A stretch of DNA of 64,000 nucleotides. It comes from Eunapius fragilis (lineage: Eukaryota > Porifera > Demospongiae > Spongillida > Spongillidae). Position numbers and translations under genes: made by a program. Within the stretch, counting starts at the first letter, position 1; every line of letters starts with the position of its first letter. Shown one piece after another: positions 31,129-41,770 of the stretch. Under the pieces are notes generated by a model. That model was given only the letters and a program-made list of their open reading frames with translations. It had not been told where the DNA came from and did no database searches. The stretch spans positions 4,917,383 through 4,981,382 of the forward strand of contig OY811981.1 in NCBI GenBank assembly GCA_963681505.1, in the 5' to 3' direction.

Positions 31129-34100
31129 CAGTAGGGACTCGAAGATACGGAAAAATCGCACCTCAAAGATACGGAAAATAAGGCACATTCATTGCTCATT
31201 AAATAAACAGTCCGTGGTCTTAACAAACCAACCACGTTGCCCTCTAATGCGATTCACCGCTGAAGGCGCCCTTACCTGAAATGTAATTCACTTGAGCGCG
31301 CCGCTTCGTTGTGCCTGGCAAAGTAAACAATCTGTTGTCGACTATTTCCATATTGTCCTCATGCCAGCCATAGGTTCCGCGCGTTTGCAGACCTCCCTAG
31401 CGCATATACCTGCCCCGCGCAATGCCCACTGCGTGCATGCATGCATGCATGCGGATGTAATATGCATTATGAGTTCTCCTTTCACACTCACCAATTCAAG
31501 TCTGTTGGTAAGACAATATTATTCAAAGAACTTCAAACAGGGGCCTACCTGTGACATTATTCATGCAGACTTGTTCGTGTCCATGTTGGTGCAATGATGT
31601 CTATGTTCACAGTTTATTTTAAAACTAAACAAAAATTGGCTAACCTGATTACAATCCCAGTTCATTGAGTGCCGGTACAATTTTATAATCTGATGTCTAT
31701 GCATGCATGTGTGACTGTATCAAAGAACATTTCTAAACTTTCAATTGCATCATTATAACTTTAAATTGTTTACCTTTACATGCATGCAAAGTGTGTGTCC
31801 CATTACAAATGCATTACTTATGACAACCTAGCCACATGTCCACACAGAACAATCACAGATCAATTGCTTTCTGGTCTCTGGCACCATGAGGTGAGATGGA
31901 CATTGCAGACAAATGTCTGTGATGTATGTATGATCAGGTCTGGCCAGTTGACACTTTTTATAGCATTTAGGAATTTACCAGTACCCCAGCTACACTATGT
32001 AGACATACATTTCATACATTGGTCCTTCTGTGTACCTCACCAGAATTAACATACCCATTGTACATAGTCTATCATTTATGTTAATGCAGACTTGTCTTTT
32101 TTCAACCATCCAGAATGTTGGCAACTGAAAATAATAAGCATTTTGCCATGTGCACAAAATTTAGATTTATAGGGAGTATCTTACCATGTCAAGGACAGGT
32201 TCCTCCACAAAAAATGCACGCGAAGAGTGAAACCAGAACCTTTCAGAATAAATTAATTGTTCCATGTCCATAACTTTAGCATAATAACTATGCATTCGAG
32301 TTCAACACTTTCCACATGGCGGTGCATACCTGCCACAAAATTTATGTAATATTTTTTAGAAGGCATTACAACAGATACAATGTACAAGAGGCATATAGGG
32401 ACAGGTAGCAACTTCAAGTGTATATATTTGCTCTATGTAAATGACTATGGACATGCATGAACCGTGTAGCACACGGCAATGGCAGTACTAGTACTAGTCT
32501 GCGATTGCAATAAAACTGACCCATCTGTTTAGCTTGCTAATGATTTTCCACGCACTTGCTAATGTACTCAGGTACATGTGGATTATATGTCGTGGGAGTT
32601 CTCAGTCCTCAAACAACTATATCATACCTGACCACCCGAAGGTATGTATGTATCGTGGAATTGAGGTACTGCTATTGAAAACTTATAGGGATGCGTTTTT
32701 ATTTACTTTTTAGCGCTAGTACAAAAGTATGTACCCTGTTTTATCATAGCTAAGAATACAACTAAAGTACGTGCAGAACTTACCACAAAACAGGTCACGC
32801 TTTGCGCATCAATTGGAGTTTCGATTGTTTGGAATACAATTTATAGCACGGGTGGCGAGGCAGAAAACTGAGTTTAGAACTTTACGAGAAGTTAGAAGTT
32901 ATTAAGGAAGTGAAGGCAGGTAAACCAATAGATGATATATCGGTGCTTGTGTACAGTTTGGAATAAGTAAGAGTCAGGCTTACCAACTCTATAAAGATAA
33001 GGATGCCTTGCAAGTATCAGCACGAAGTGACAGTGTGCCTGTCCACTCAAAGTTCAGAAAGAACAAAGCCAGGACACTAGAAATCAATCCCGCTGTGTTT
33101 GACTGGTTTTGTTCTGTGCGATCGTTTAGAGGTGCTGGTAAATCCTACCTCTTGCGATGGCTTCATTTGGAAGATGAGGTTATGATTCCAACCAGCGAGG
33201 AGGAATCATAACTACACGGTTCATGCATGTCCATGCATAGTCATTTACATAGAGCAAATATATACACTTGAAGTTGCTACCTGTCCCTATATGCCTCTTG
33301 TACATTGTATCTGTTGTAATGCCTTCTAAAAAATATTACATAAATTTTGTGGCAGGTACGCATATGCATTGCCATGTGGAAAGTGTTGAACTCGATGCAT
33401 AGTTATTATGCTAAAGTTATGGACATGGAACAATTAATTTATTCTGAAAGGTTCTGGTTTCACTCTTCGCATGCATTTTTTGTGGAGGAACCTGTCCTTG
33501 ACATGGTAAGATACTCCCTATAAATCTAAATTTTGTGCACATGGCAAAATGCTTATTATTTTCAGTTGCCAACATTCTGGATGGTTGAAAAAAGACAAGT
33601 CTGCATTAACATAAATGATAGACTATGTACAATGGGTATGTTAATTCTGGTGAGGTACACAGAAGGACCAATGTATGAAATGTATGTCTACATAGTGTAG
33701 CTGGGGTACTGGTAAATTCCTAAATGCTATAAAAAGTGTCAACTGGCCAGACCTGATCATACATACATCACAGACATTTGTCTGCAATGTCCATCTCACC
33801 TCATGGTGCCAGAGACCAGAAAGCAATTGATCTGTGATTGTTCTGTGTGGACATGTGGCTAGGTTGTCATAAGTAATGCATTTGTAATGGGACACACACT
33901 TTGCATGCATGTAAAGGTAAACAATTTAAAGTTATAATGATGCAATTGAAAGTTTAGAAATGTTCTTTGATACAGTCACACATGCATGCATAGACATCAG
34001 ATTATAAAATTGTACCGGCACTCAATGAACTGGGATTGTAATCAGGTTAGCCAATTTTTGTTTAGTTTTAAAATAAACTGTGAACATAGACATCATTGCA

Positions 34101-34561
34101 CCAACATGGACACGAACAAGTCTGCATGAATAATGTCACAGGTAGGCCCCTGTTTGAAGTTCTTTGAATAATATTGTCTTACCAACAGACTTGAATTGGT
34201 GAGTGTGAAAGGAGAACTCATAATGCATATTACATCCGCATGCATGCATGCATGCACGCAGTGGGCATTGCGCGGGGCAGGTATATGCGCTAGGGAGGTC
34301 TGCAAACGCGCGGAACCTATGGCTGGCATGAGGACAATATGGAAATAGTCGACAACAGATTGTTTACTTTGCCAGGCACAACGAAGCGGCGCGCTCAAGT
34401 GAATTACATTTCAGGTAAGGGCGCCTTCAGCGGTGAATCGCATTAGAGGGCAACGTGGTTGGTTTGTTAAGACCACGGACTGTTTATTTAAAGAGCAATG
34501 AATGTGCCTTATTTTTCGTATCTTTGAGGTGCGATTTTTCCGTATCTTCGAGTCCCTACTG
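31129..34561. mobile_element. 3.43-kb Tigger/pogo element with 1.34-kb inverted repeats
   Basis: It starts CAGTAGGGACTCG and ends CGAGTCCCTACTG, flanked by TA on both sides (31127-31128, 34562-34563), the Tc1/mariner target. Left arm 31129-32469 and right arm 33212-34561 are near-identical reverse complements, differing mainly by small indels and single bases. The 742-bp centre holds a decayed transposase N-terminus. Identical frames seen on opposite strands in the arms are mirror images, not two genes. Confidence 0.93.
32860..33211 (+). pseudogene. CENP-B-type helix-turn-helix remnant of a Tigger transposase
   Basis: Translations read LYEKLEVIKEVKAGKP, then in another frame GISKSQAYQLYKDKDALQ and NPAVFDWFCSVRS. 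This is the order of the Tigger DNA-binding domains (psq helix-turn-helix, then CENP-B helix-turn-helix). One frameshift lies near 32960, and the frame stops at 33211 where the right arm begins. The DDE domain is absent. Confidence 0.8.
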
Positions 34562-34871
34562 TAATAATAACGCTAAATCCATATTAAGTAGGTGACCAGT
34601 TTAGTTTGTTGTGAGATCTTGCCTGCGCGCATGTAATACAACAAAAAAAGCATCGCTACTTTCCAGATAGTACAGCCAAGGCCACTTGTCGAACCTTGAT
34701 GGTTGAAAACTACGTTGCGCGGGTACCTTATTACCGAAGCTTCTTTTCGGAAAAGGATACAATCTTGGTTGGTGCGCTTGTTCAGGAAAGCTAGCTGAAG
34801 TCGCCATAATGACACTTGCAACAGCCTGTAATTCACTAGCAGCAGCTGCTCAGCTGATTTGAATTACATCA

Positions 34872-35822
34872 ACAAGTAAATAAAAACATTCTCTACGAGA
34901 AAGTTGGTGGGATATAGGATTTGATTATGACATGGGTGGTGTAAAAAGCAAGGAAACAAGGTCTTATCAGAAGGGAAAATGTCATAGTCCTATATTTAGC
35001 ACACAAACAACACATGCCCTAGAAATGTGCTAAATATAGGACTATGACATTTTCCGTTCTGATAAGACCTTGTTTCCTTGCTTTTTACACCACCAATGTC
35101 ATAATCAAATCCTATATCCCACCAACTTTCTCGTAGAGAATGTTTTTATTTACTTGTTTTCTTAATTTTTTTTCATACCCAAGTAACCCAATTCTAAAAC
35201 ATCGTCTAGAACTTGAAGGTATTTCTCACGTCGTTTCGCTCGTTTCTTTTCTTGACGTGAAGGCATTTTGATAAAAACAACTTCACTAACAAAAAAGTAG
35301 CACAACAAACGACGATCGAATCACCAAAGAGTTTTTCTCTACTTGTTTTGCTATTTATACACATGCCGTTTATCTTTAGATACCGTAATTAAATTATACA
35401 AGACATAGGAGGCTGATAGTCGATTGTTTATCAAAGTATTATATTATATAAAAGCGAGTCCTCCAGCCGATTCTGAAGCTATTGGTGAAATTTTCATCGC
35501 TTAGAAATGTTCCTGTCCTGAGTTATGCGTTGCCAAGAAGAAGGAGGAGAAGAAGAAGACGACCCGCCCCTTGTTCCGAGACTGGGTACGAGGACGGGCA
35601 GTACACTCTTGTTCTCAACAACCACGCGGTTCAGCGACATGAAACAAAAACGAAACTACTCATTTTTGACTTCTAGATCGATTGCTAAAACAAGCTACAC
35701 GATCCGATCGTCGGGGGTGTTGTTACAGACGGGTCGCGTTTTTTTAATGACATTCATAGTCGGGGTCAAATCCTATATGGAAGTTTCTAACGAAACTTCC
35801 GATACATACTCGTATAAAGAAT
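34872..35822. repeat. 0.8-kb dispersed repeat, copy 2, preceded by a mirrored fragment of itself
   Basis: 35026-35810 matches 1-715 (about 98% by eye, without the 170-311 insertion and with 200 bp more). 34872-35003 is an inverted copy of its first 130 bp, so the unit is head-to-head around a 22-bp spacer. The whole block is flanked by a direct repeat of about 40 bp that starts TAATTCACTAGCAGCAGCTG (34831 and 35823). Confidence 0.85.
35162..35266 (-). CDS. Small conserved ORF in the 0.8-kb repeat
   Basis: A 34-aa basic frame (MPSRQEKKRAKRREKYLQVL, then an acidic/leucine stretch). It may be the first exon of a gene whose remainder is absent. It is missing from copy 1 because of the 200-bp deletion. 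Whether it is expressed is unknown. Confidence 0.25.
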   Translation of the reverse strand: MPSRQEKKRAKRREKYLQVLDDVLELGYLGMKKN

Positions 35823-36319
35823 AATTCACTAGCAGCAGCTGCTCAGCTGATTGAATTACATCAATACTGCCCGTATCATGTAAATTATAAGTTAACCCAT
35901 ATATTTTAATTTATTTTTCTCATATGAAAAAGTGCAGCGGCGCTGCAGCTCCTACGCCACTGCATGGAGTGCTCCATTCGTTGACTTTTGTTCGCTAAAA
36001 GGATGCTAAAATGACCATGTTAGCATCTGTAAACAAGTATGATTATAGGACAAGGTATGGTTTTAACCGGACCACTTATTCCTCGAGGGAAGAAAAAAAA
36101 GTTGTGACCCCCTGACGTATGCATTAACCGGCCCTCCCATACCGGCCATAGTTATAACCGGAGCACTTACTATAGTGTGGCTACACTAGCCTGTAAGATG
36201 AGAAAAGCATTTTAGCTGTGGCCAATGAATTTGCTAGTGTAATAAGCACACAACGGGTTATTGCTTGGTCATAACATTTTAATGGCTGCCTATGTAAACT
36301 GTGACGCAAGTGCGGTTGT

Positions 36320-36415
36320 GTATTCGTGAAATATACAACGTCGTATATTTCAAATGTACTGATCCGGCGTATATTTCAAGTATAGTCCAAAGTATACAGT
36401 ATCGTATAACAAACT
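36320..36415. repeat. Subterminal TATAC/GTATA cluster of the nested element (right)
   Basis: Mirror of 29480-29585, with motifs such as CGTATATTTCAA and GTATACAGTATCGTATAAC ending at the CACAGTG terminus. Confidence 0.8.
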
Positions 36416-36427
36416 ATTTGCACAGTG

Positions 36428-37875
36428 CAACCAGCAATCCGTCCGTGAAAGGAAGACAAGTAATGTCATACCCACATACAATACACAAAATGGAAGCCAC
36501 ATACTCACCTGATGTAGCCACGCCTACCCCAGTCACATGACCTTTTGCACTGTCACTGAGATGAAGGTCTATCACATTGGAAAGCTTAACCAACCAGCAA
36601 TCCGTCCGTGAAAGGAAGACAAGTAATGTCATACCCACATACAATACACAAAATGGAAGCCACATACTCACCTGATGTAGCCACGCCTACCCCAGTCACA
36701 TGACCTCTTGCACTGTCACTGAGGTGAAGGTCTATCACATTGGAAAGCTTAACCAATCACCAATCAGTCCGTAAGAATAAGACGAGTAATGTCATACCCA
36801 CGTACAATAGACAAAATGGATGCCACATGTTCAACTGATGTAGCCACGCCTACCCCAGTCACATGACCTCTTGCACTGTCACCGGGGTGAAGGTATGTTG
36901 CATTGGAAAGCTTAACCAACCAGCAATCCATCCGTAAAAGGAAGACAAGTAATGTCATACCCACATACAATAGACAAAATGGAAGCCACATACTCACCTG
37001 ATGTAGCCACGCCTACTCCAGTCACAAGACCTCTTGCACTGTCACCGGGGAGAAGGTCTGCTGCATTGGAAAGCTTAACCAACCAGCAATCCGTCCGTGA
37101 AAGGAAGACAAGTAATGTCATACCCACATACAGTACACAAAATGGAAACCACATGCTCACCTGATGTAGCCACGCCTACCCCAGTCACATGACCTCTTGC
37201 ACTGTCACTGAGGTGAAGGTCTATCACATTGGAAAGCTTAACCAATCACCAATCAGTCCGTAAGAATAAGAAGAGTAATGTCATACCCACGTACAATAGA
37301 CAAAATGGATGCCACATGTTCAACTGATGTAGCCATGCCTACCCCAGTCACATGACCTCTTGCACTGTCACCGGGGTGAAGGTATGTTGCATTGGAAAGC
37401 TTAACCAACCAGCAATCCATCCGTAAAAGGAAGACAAGTAATGTCATACCCACATACAATAGACAAAATGGATGCCACATGCTCAACTGATGTAGCCACA
37501 CCTATCCCAGTCACATGACCTCTTGCACTGTCACTGGGGTGAAGGTCTGTCACATTGGAAAGCTTAACCAATCACCAATTTCATACCCATGCACAATAGA
37601 CAAAATGGATGCCACATGCTCAACTGATGTAGCCACACCTATCCCAGTCACATGACCTCTTGCATTGTCACTGGGGTGAAGGTCTGTCACATTGGAAAGC
37701 TTAACCAATCACCAATTTCATACCCATGCACAATAGACAAAATGGATGCCACATACTCAACTGATGCAGCCACGCCTACCCTGTCACAAGACCTCTTGCA
37801 CTGTCACTGGGGTGAAGGTCTGTCACGTTGGAAAGCTTAACCAATTACCAATCTGTCCAAAAGAGTAAGACAAGT
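36428..37875 (+). repeat. 163-bp satellite, right part
   Basis: Continuation of the array: unit marks at 36579, 36742, 36905, 37068, 37231, 37394 and 37557 are exactly 163 bp apart, followed by two shortened units of about 137 bp. Apparent peptide repeats on both strands derive from the array. Confidence 0.97.
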
Positions 37876-38139
37876 AATGTGATGGCAATAAAGTACAGTG
37901 ACAAAGATTCCAATAAACAGAAGCATTGGGTATGATGCGACACACGTAGAAATTCACGTTTGTTCGCCGGACTGTAAAACTACTACAATTGTGAGACTTA
38001 ACATATCCTAATCCGACTACTGTAACTTTACCTTTCGAATTGAACGCACTTACCATTCATGCGATAAGTTAGCTCTTTGAAAACCAATAATTAAAGCATC
38101 ATTAACAGCAGTTATTATGTATTTCGATGTCAGTCAGTT
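37876..38139. other. Spacer between satellite and right end of the CACTA element
   Basis: Non-repetitive, no gene recognised. Confidence 0.5.
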
Positions 38140-38316
38140 ATACACAAGTGTGTATATCTCGAGGTGTTCACACATGGCGGCTGATAGGAATGAATACGTT
38201 TTATCAGTTATACGCCTGTTATACGTATGGTGTATATCCGAAGTATACCCAAATGCGTATAACCCTATGTATATTGAATATATACACATCGAGTATAACT
38301 GCCTTTTTCCATAGTG
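38140..38316. repeat. Right subterminal GTTATAC/GTATAAC cluster of the CACTA element
   Basis: Motifs in both orientations (CAGTTATACAC, CTGTTATACG, GCGTATAAC, GAGTATAAC) lead to the terminus CCATAGTG. Confidence 0.85.
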
Positions 38317-38597
38317 ATATATCGCAGTTCTCTCATTGCTATTTCCCAGAACCAGGGGGGCTACAGAACTTTTTTACTGCCCCCTCCTAAGGTATTTTTC
38401 TTCATGTATGAATATGTGTATTCATGTAATGTTTCATATCAACCAATGATTGTACAACATAATAAGTATGAACAATGCAAATTGCAGATGAATTAAATTT
38501 TTTACATCAATTAATCCTCAGGTTAGTAGATGAATAAAATGAAATCAGTATACTTACACCAATTTGTCAAAAAGACTGCCATGCAACAACAAAACCA

Positions 38598-40294
38598 TTA
38601 TGAAGCATTAGCACCTGCAGTCTGTTCACTAGTCATTCCCCTGGCAACGGTGTTTACATTTATAGGAGGCTCCTTGGTACCATTTCTGTACCCCTGCTTC
38701 CACAGGTCTTTCGTCACCACATTAACATCGAGGGAAACATGGCCTTGAGAACGCACTCTGGTGACTGGAGAATGAAGTAATGTGTGTTTGTGTGTGTGCG
38801 TGTGTGTGTGCTCACTCTCCCTTCCTTGGCCCTGAGCAACAAATTTCGGGTCTATAAACTCTGGTCGTGTGCCAATCAACCAGCTGGAAGGGAAACAGTT
38901 CGGGTATTCTGTCTCCAGAGCATGCAAATGCTCACCCAAGGAGCTTCTGGAAATGTGAAGAGGCCTCAGGTACAAACATGGGAACCTCCACTGTGTGCCT
39001 AAGAGAACAAACTGGATCACAAGTGCACTTGAATACATTTTACATATGTATGTGTGACAGGTAGCAAGTGCGTCACACACACACACACACACACACACAT
39101 ACATACACAGCTGGCGCATACTCATCCATGTGTGCATACATACAGATACAAACAAGGTCATCCACATTGGTACATAGTAAGGTAGGTGTTTAGAAAGTAA
39201 GAAATTCCTGGCCAGTCTTGCAATGTAAACAGATTCTAAAAAGCCTTTAATTCCTTTAGCTTTTAATCTCCAGACATCTAGGGCAAGTATTACAACACAT
39301 GTGCAGGTAAACCTTTGATACAGCTTAAATTATTGATTGGACTACTGCATAAAGACTTCATATAATTCTATTCTCAACAGTGAGATACAACAAATACAGA
39401 TAGCATATGTAAATAGACACGTTTAAAAACATACAAAATGAAATGGAAATTGTAGAAATCAATAAATAGAAGTTTCAAAATAAAGATACACTGTGTATTT
39501 AAGACGGTATGCTTCAAAATGAAACCTAAAACCCCCACTGTTTCAGCCAAAATGAATCAGGAAAAACCTTCAAAGTTGGTCTTAGATCTACAACTGATAC
39601 ATGTCTTAATCTGGGACATAAGCCTGAAGATTAAGGGTTAAACGTTTGAACTTAAATAATAATTCCAGTAGGTTACTTAACATGTGTCTGAAGGTTCTTG
39701 TTATCCTAATAACGGTTGTTGCTAATAATGGCAGGTGCATGACTACATTGTTATTTTGCAACCAGTGTGGAAACATTTATAAATGTCAACAAGTACAATG
39801 TACTAATATTAATTTACATCAGATAGACTAGTACATTTATCACTCACAAAAATACACAGCAAAACATTCCCTGTGCCTTCTTAACTCAAGATGGTTTTGG
39901 CTATCATGTGATGTTCCCTCCTATAGCCTCCTGTAGCCTCTTCCCTCCCCATACTCTCCCTCCCTCTTCCTCTCCCCACTAACACCCAGCTACGCACCTT
40001 CCAGGGGTGATTGGCATGTGTACACATCCATACCCTCGAACCTCATCACGTCCCAATGCATTCAGACCATACACACAAATCACCATCTGTGGCCCTGAGA
40101 AATACAAAACACTTATACAAGACAAGTTGTTACTCCCATCTGTAACTAGAGTTGAAACATACAGCCAAAAGGATTGGTACTCTTGAATGTGACATCTATG
40201 GGAAAATTCCATACAAAGTGTTTTTCAGGAGTGTTTCCTCTCTTTGTGGTCTGTGTGATACCCTCTGACAAGCCCTGAAACAATGCATTTTGTG

Positions 40295-40336
<42 letters not shown>

Positions 40337-40721
40337 ACACAGGGGGAAAGGATATCAGTGGAGGTAGCAACAACAGAAGGAATGCCTGGGCCCCAGGCCT
40401 TACGAGACATCGTGCACTCACTGACACAATTGCCCAGTCTTGGCCATACACAAAGGAGTAGTTGCAGTACAGCTCATCAAACTCCGGAAACTGCAATGAG
40501 GGAAGGTACCATGGCATATAATGGGTACGTAGTGATACAACCTTTAATATTTTGTGAGGGGTGGGGTGTGTACATGTATGTCTGTTCACTCAGTTAATAA
40601 CAGTACCACATCGTTAATTACCCGTCAGTACTAAAGTAGTTATTACCTCCGCCGAATTGATTTGCCCAGAAATCATGAGCAAAAAGACTGGATCTTCTCT
40701 TCCCGCTCGATCTTCGGCCAT
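38598..40721 (-). CDS. B9D1: B9 domain-containing protein 1 (transition-zone/MKS module)
   Basis: Seven exons on the minus strand: 40647-40721, 40422-40490, 40163-40274, 39998-40094, 38936-38998, 38816-38883, 38598-38764. All introns are GT-AG with matching phases, giving 216 aa (human about 204). B9D1 is part of the Meckel syndrome complex that gates proteins at the ciliary transition zone. The B9 domain is continuous across exons: [88 protein letters not shown], then [19 protein letters not shown]. The gene implies a ciliated host. Introns carry (CA)n tracts. It is head-to-head with the MPLKIP-like gene. Confidence 0.96.
39073..39099. repeat. (CA)n microsatellite in a B9D1 intron
   Basis: About 13 CA units in the intron between exons 4 and 5. 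Confidence 0.95.
40300..40335. repeat. (GT)n microsatellite in a B9D1 intron
   Basis: About 18 GT units in the intron between exons 2 and 3. Confidence 0.95.
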
Positions 40722-40787
40722 TTTCCTTACATAAATGTTGCCGAGCAACGAAGTAATTTAACCCCTTTATCTCAAACAAAGTTATAA
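40722..40787. promoter_or_regulatory. 66-bp bidirectional promoter between B9D1 and the MPLKIP-like gene
   Basis: The two ATG codons are 66 bp apart on opposite strands. The interval contains GTTGCCGAGCAACG, close to the X-box bound by RFX factors that control ciliary genes (GTNRCC-N0-3-RGYAAC). No TATA box. Motif seen; RFX regulation inferred. Confidence 0.65.
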
Positions 40788-41591
40788 ATGTCTCGAGGAC
40801 GATTTTACAATCAGCCGCCATTTGGAAATCCACCGTGGCAGCGGCCACCTATGGAGGCTCCCCCGAGGGGATACTGGAACCAGGGGCCCAGGTTTCGGGG
40901 CTATTCACCAAGGCCTTCGTGGGACTACTTTGGTCCAACCCCCTCCGATTACCAATACGGGCCCCAGAATTACCACGCCAAGAGACCAAGGTATGACCAG
41001 TTTCACGGTTACCCCAAGAGACCGAGGTACCAAGCCAACTGGGGAAACGCCTACGGAAATGATGACCCGTTTTACGATAAATTCATGCTGGAAAACCCGT
41101 GGAGGGAGCTGTTACCAAAGGGAGACACTGTCGACAGCCTCGCAGAGGCAGCTGCCAGATGTGGCAACGAACCGGCCATTTCTGATGCGCTCCATGCGCC
41201 TGAAAACACCACTACGTCTCACGTGTCGCTTGCCATCCCTTCAAGCCCCGAGAAGTGCCTAGATGCAGGTGACCCAACATCCTCTGGTGCACCTATGGCT
41301 TCCGGCGAGCCCATTTCCTCGGAACGCACCAGTTCGCTTTATTGTGATGACACCTTGGTGGCTGAAAAACCTTCATGTGTTGATGGACCAAATGTTTGTG
41401 GTGGACTGGTGGCTCTAGGGTCCTCACATGGGGGTGATCTTTTGGCTTTTGATGACCAAATGACACCTCCTGTTAGCCAGTCGTGTACCAGTGCTGGTAG
41501 TGATGAACTCGTACCCACCATTGATGGCGGGTCTTTGCCTGCTGACATTTCTTCAACTGTTGAGAGCGTTCCACCTTCTGATCAGTCTTGA
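40788..41591 (+). CDS. MPLKIP (TTDN1)-like protein, intronless
   Basis: A 267-aa disordered protein. The N-terminal 90 residues are rich in R, G, P, Y and W (MSRGRFYNQPPFGNPPWQRP). Then comes PFYDKFMLENPWRELLPKGD at residues 94-113. The SMLEDPW-type core is the conserved C-terminal signature of M-phase-specific PLK1-interacting protein, which in humans affects transcription and splicing-lariat processing. Here a long serine-rich acidic tail follows, longer than in the human protein. The assignment rests on that short motif plus the RGPY-rich N-terminus. Confidence 0.6.
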   Translation: MSRGRFYNQPPFGNPPWQRPPMEAPPRGYWNQGPRFRGYSPRPSWDYFGPTPSDYQYGPQNYHAKRPRYDQFHGYPKRPRYQANWGNAYGNDDPFYDKFMLENPWRELLPKGDTVDSLAEAAARCGNEPAISDALHAPENTTTSHVSLAIPSSPEKCLDAGDPTSSGAPMASGEPISSERTSSLYCDDTLVAEKPSCVDGPNVCGGLVALGSSHGGDLLAFDDQMTPPVSQSCTSAGSDELVPTIDGGSLPADISSTVESVPPSDQS

Positions 41592-41770
41592 ATGAATATT
41601 GGAAGGCCTCTCCAGTGATAGCACAGGCACACCTTACCTTACCCACTTGTGTCTGTAGTCACTGAGCTTGGCTTTTGTCTTTTTATAATTTCATTTGCCA
41701 ACTATACAATTACATGTATATAAACCCCCTTCCCTTCTTTTGTGCAATGCGGTGGGCAAAGTACTAGTTT

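Larger units (their letters stand above)
29464..36427. mobile_element. 6,964-bp nested CACTA-like element without a transposase
   Basis: The left end is CACTGTGCAAATGATTTGTT; the right end, read inward, is CACTGTGCAAATAGTTTGTT. The 3-bp duplication is CAA (29461-29463, 36428-36430). Both ends share a TATAC-rich subterminal zone. Removing it with one CAA rejoins the satellite at exactly 163 bp. No transposase frame was found, so it probably moved with enzyme from another copy. It carries a nested Tigger element (31129-34561) and a copy of the 0.8-kb repeat. Confidence 0.93.
24093..38316 (+). mobile_element. 14.2-kb CACTA (EnSpm/CMC) transposon with nested insertions
   Basis: The left end is CACTGTGGAAAAACACAGTT; the right end, read inward, is CACTATGGAAAAAGGCAGTT. 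They are flanked by a 3-bp duplication ATA (24090-24092 and 38317-38319), the CACTA standard. Both ends are followed by about 200 bp dense in GTTATAC/GTATAAC motifs. The body carries a TNP2-type transposase, a divergent accessory gene and a 163-bp satellite. A 6,964-bp second element plus its CAA duplication sits in the satellite, so the original was about 7.26 kb. The right end is about 280 bp past the B9D1 stop. Confidence 0.93.

Noticed and set aside
31292..34398. Two pairs of identical open frames on opposite strands (31292-31597 with 34093-34398, and 31780-32049 with 33641-33910)
   Set aside because: They are mirror images produced by the 1.34-kb inverted arms of the Tigger element; no domain or splice support.
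28952..37501. Several 70-87 aa frames of similar sequence (MSMWLPFCVLYVGMTLL type)
   Set aside because: They are translations of the 163-bp satellite unit, not a gene family.
36428..37875. Regular direct repeats considered as a CRISPR-like array
   Set aside because: The units are 163 bp and fully repeated without unique spacers, in an animal transposon.
38598..39167. Single 189-aa minus-strand ORF taken as one exon
   Set aside because: It reads through introns and (CA)n tracts; only its parts at 38598-38764 and 38816-38883 are B9D1 exons.
40618..40848. 76-aa minus-strand frame across the B9D1/MPLKIP-like gap
   Set aside because: It is out of frame with B9D1 exon 1 and antisense to the MPLKIP-like start; the spliced B9D1 model explains the strand.
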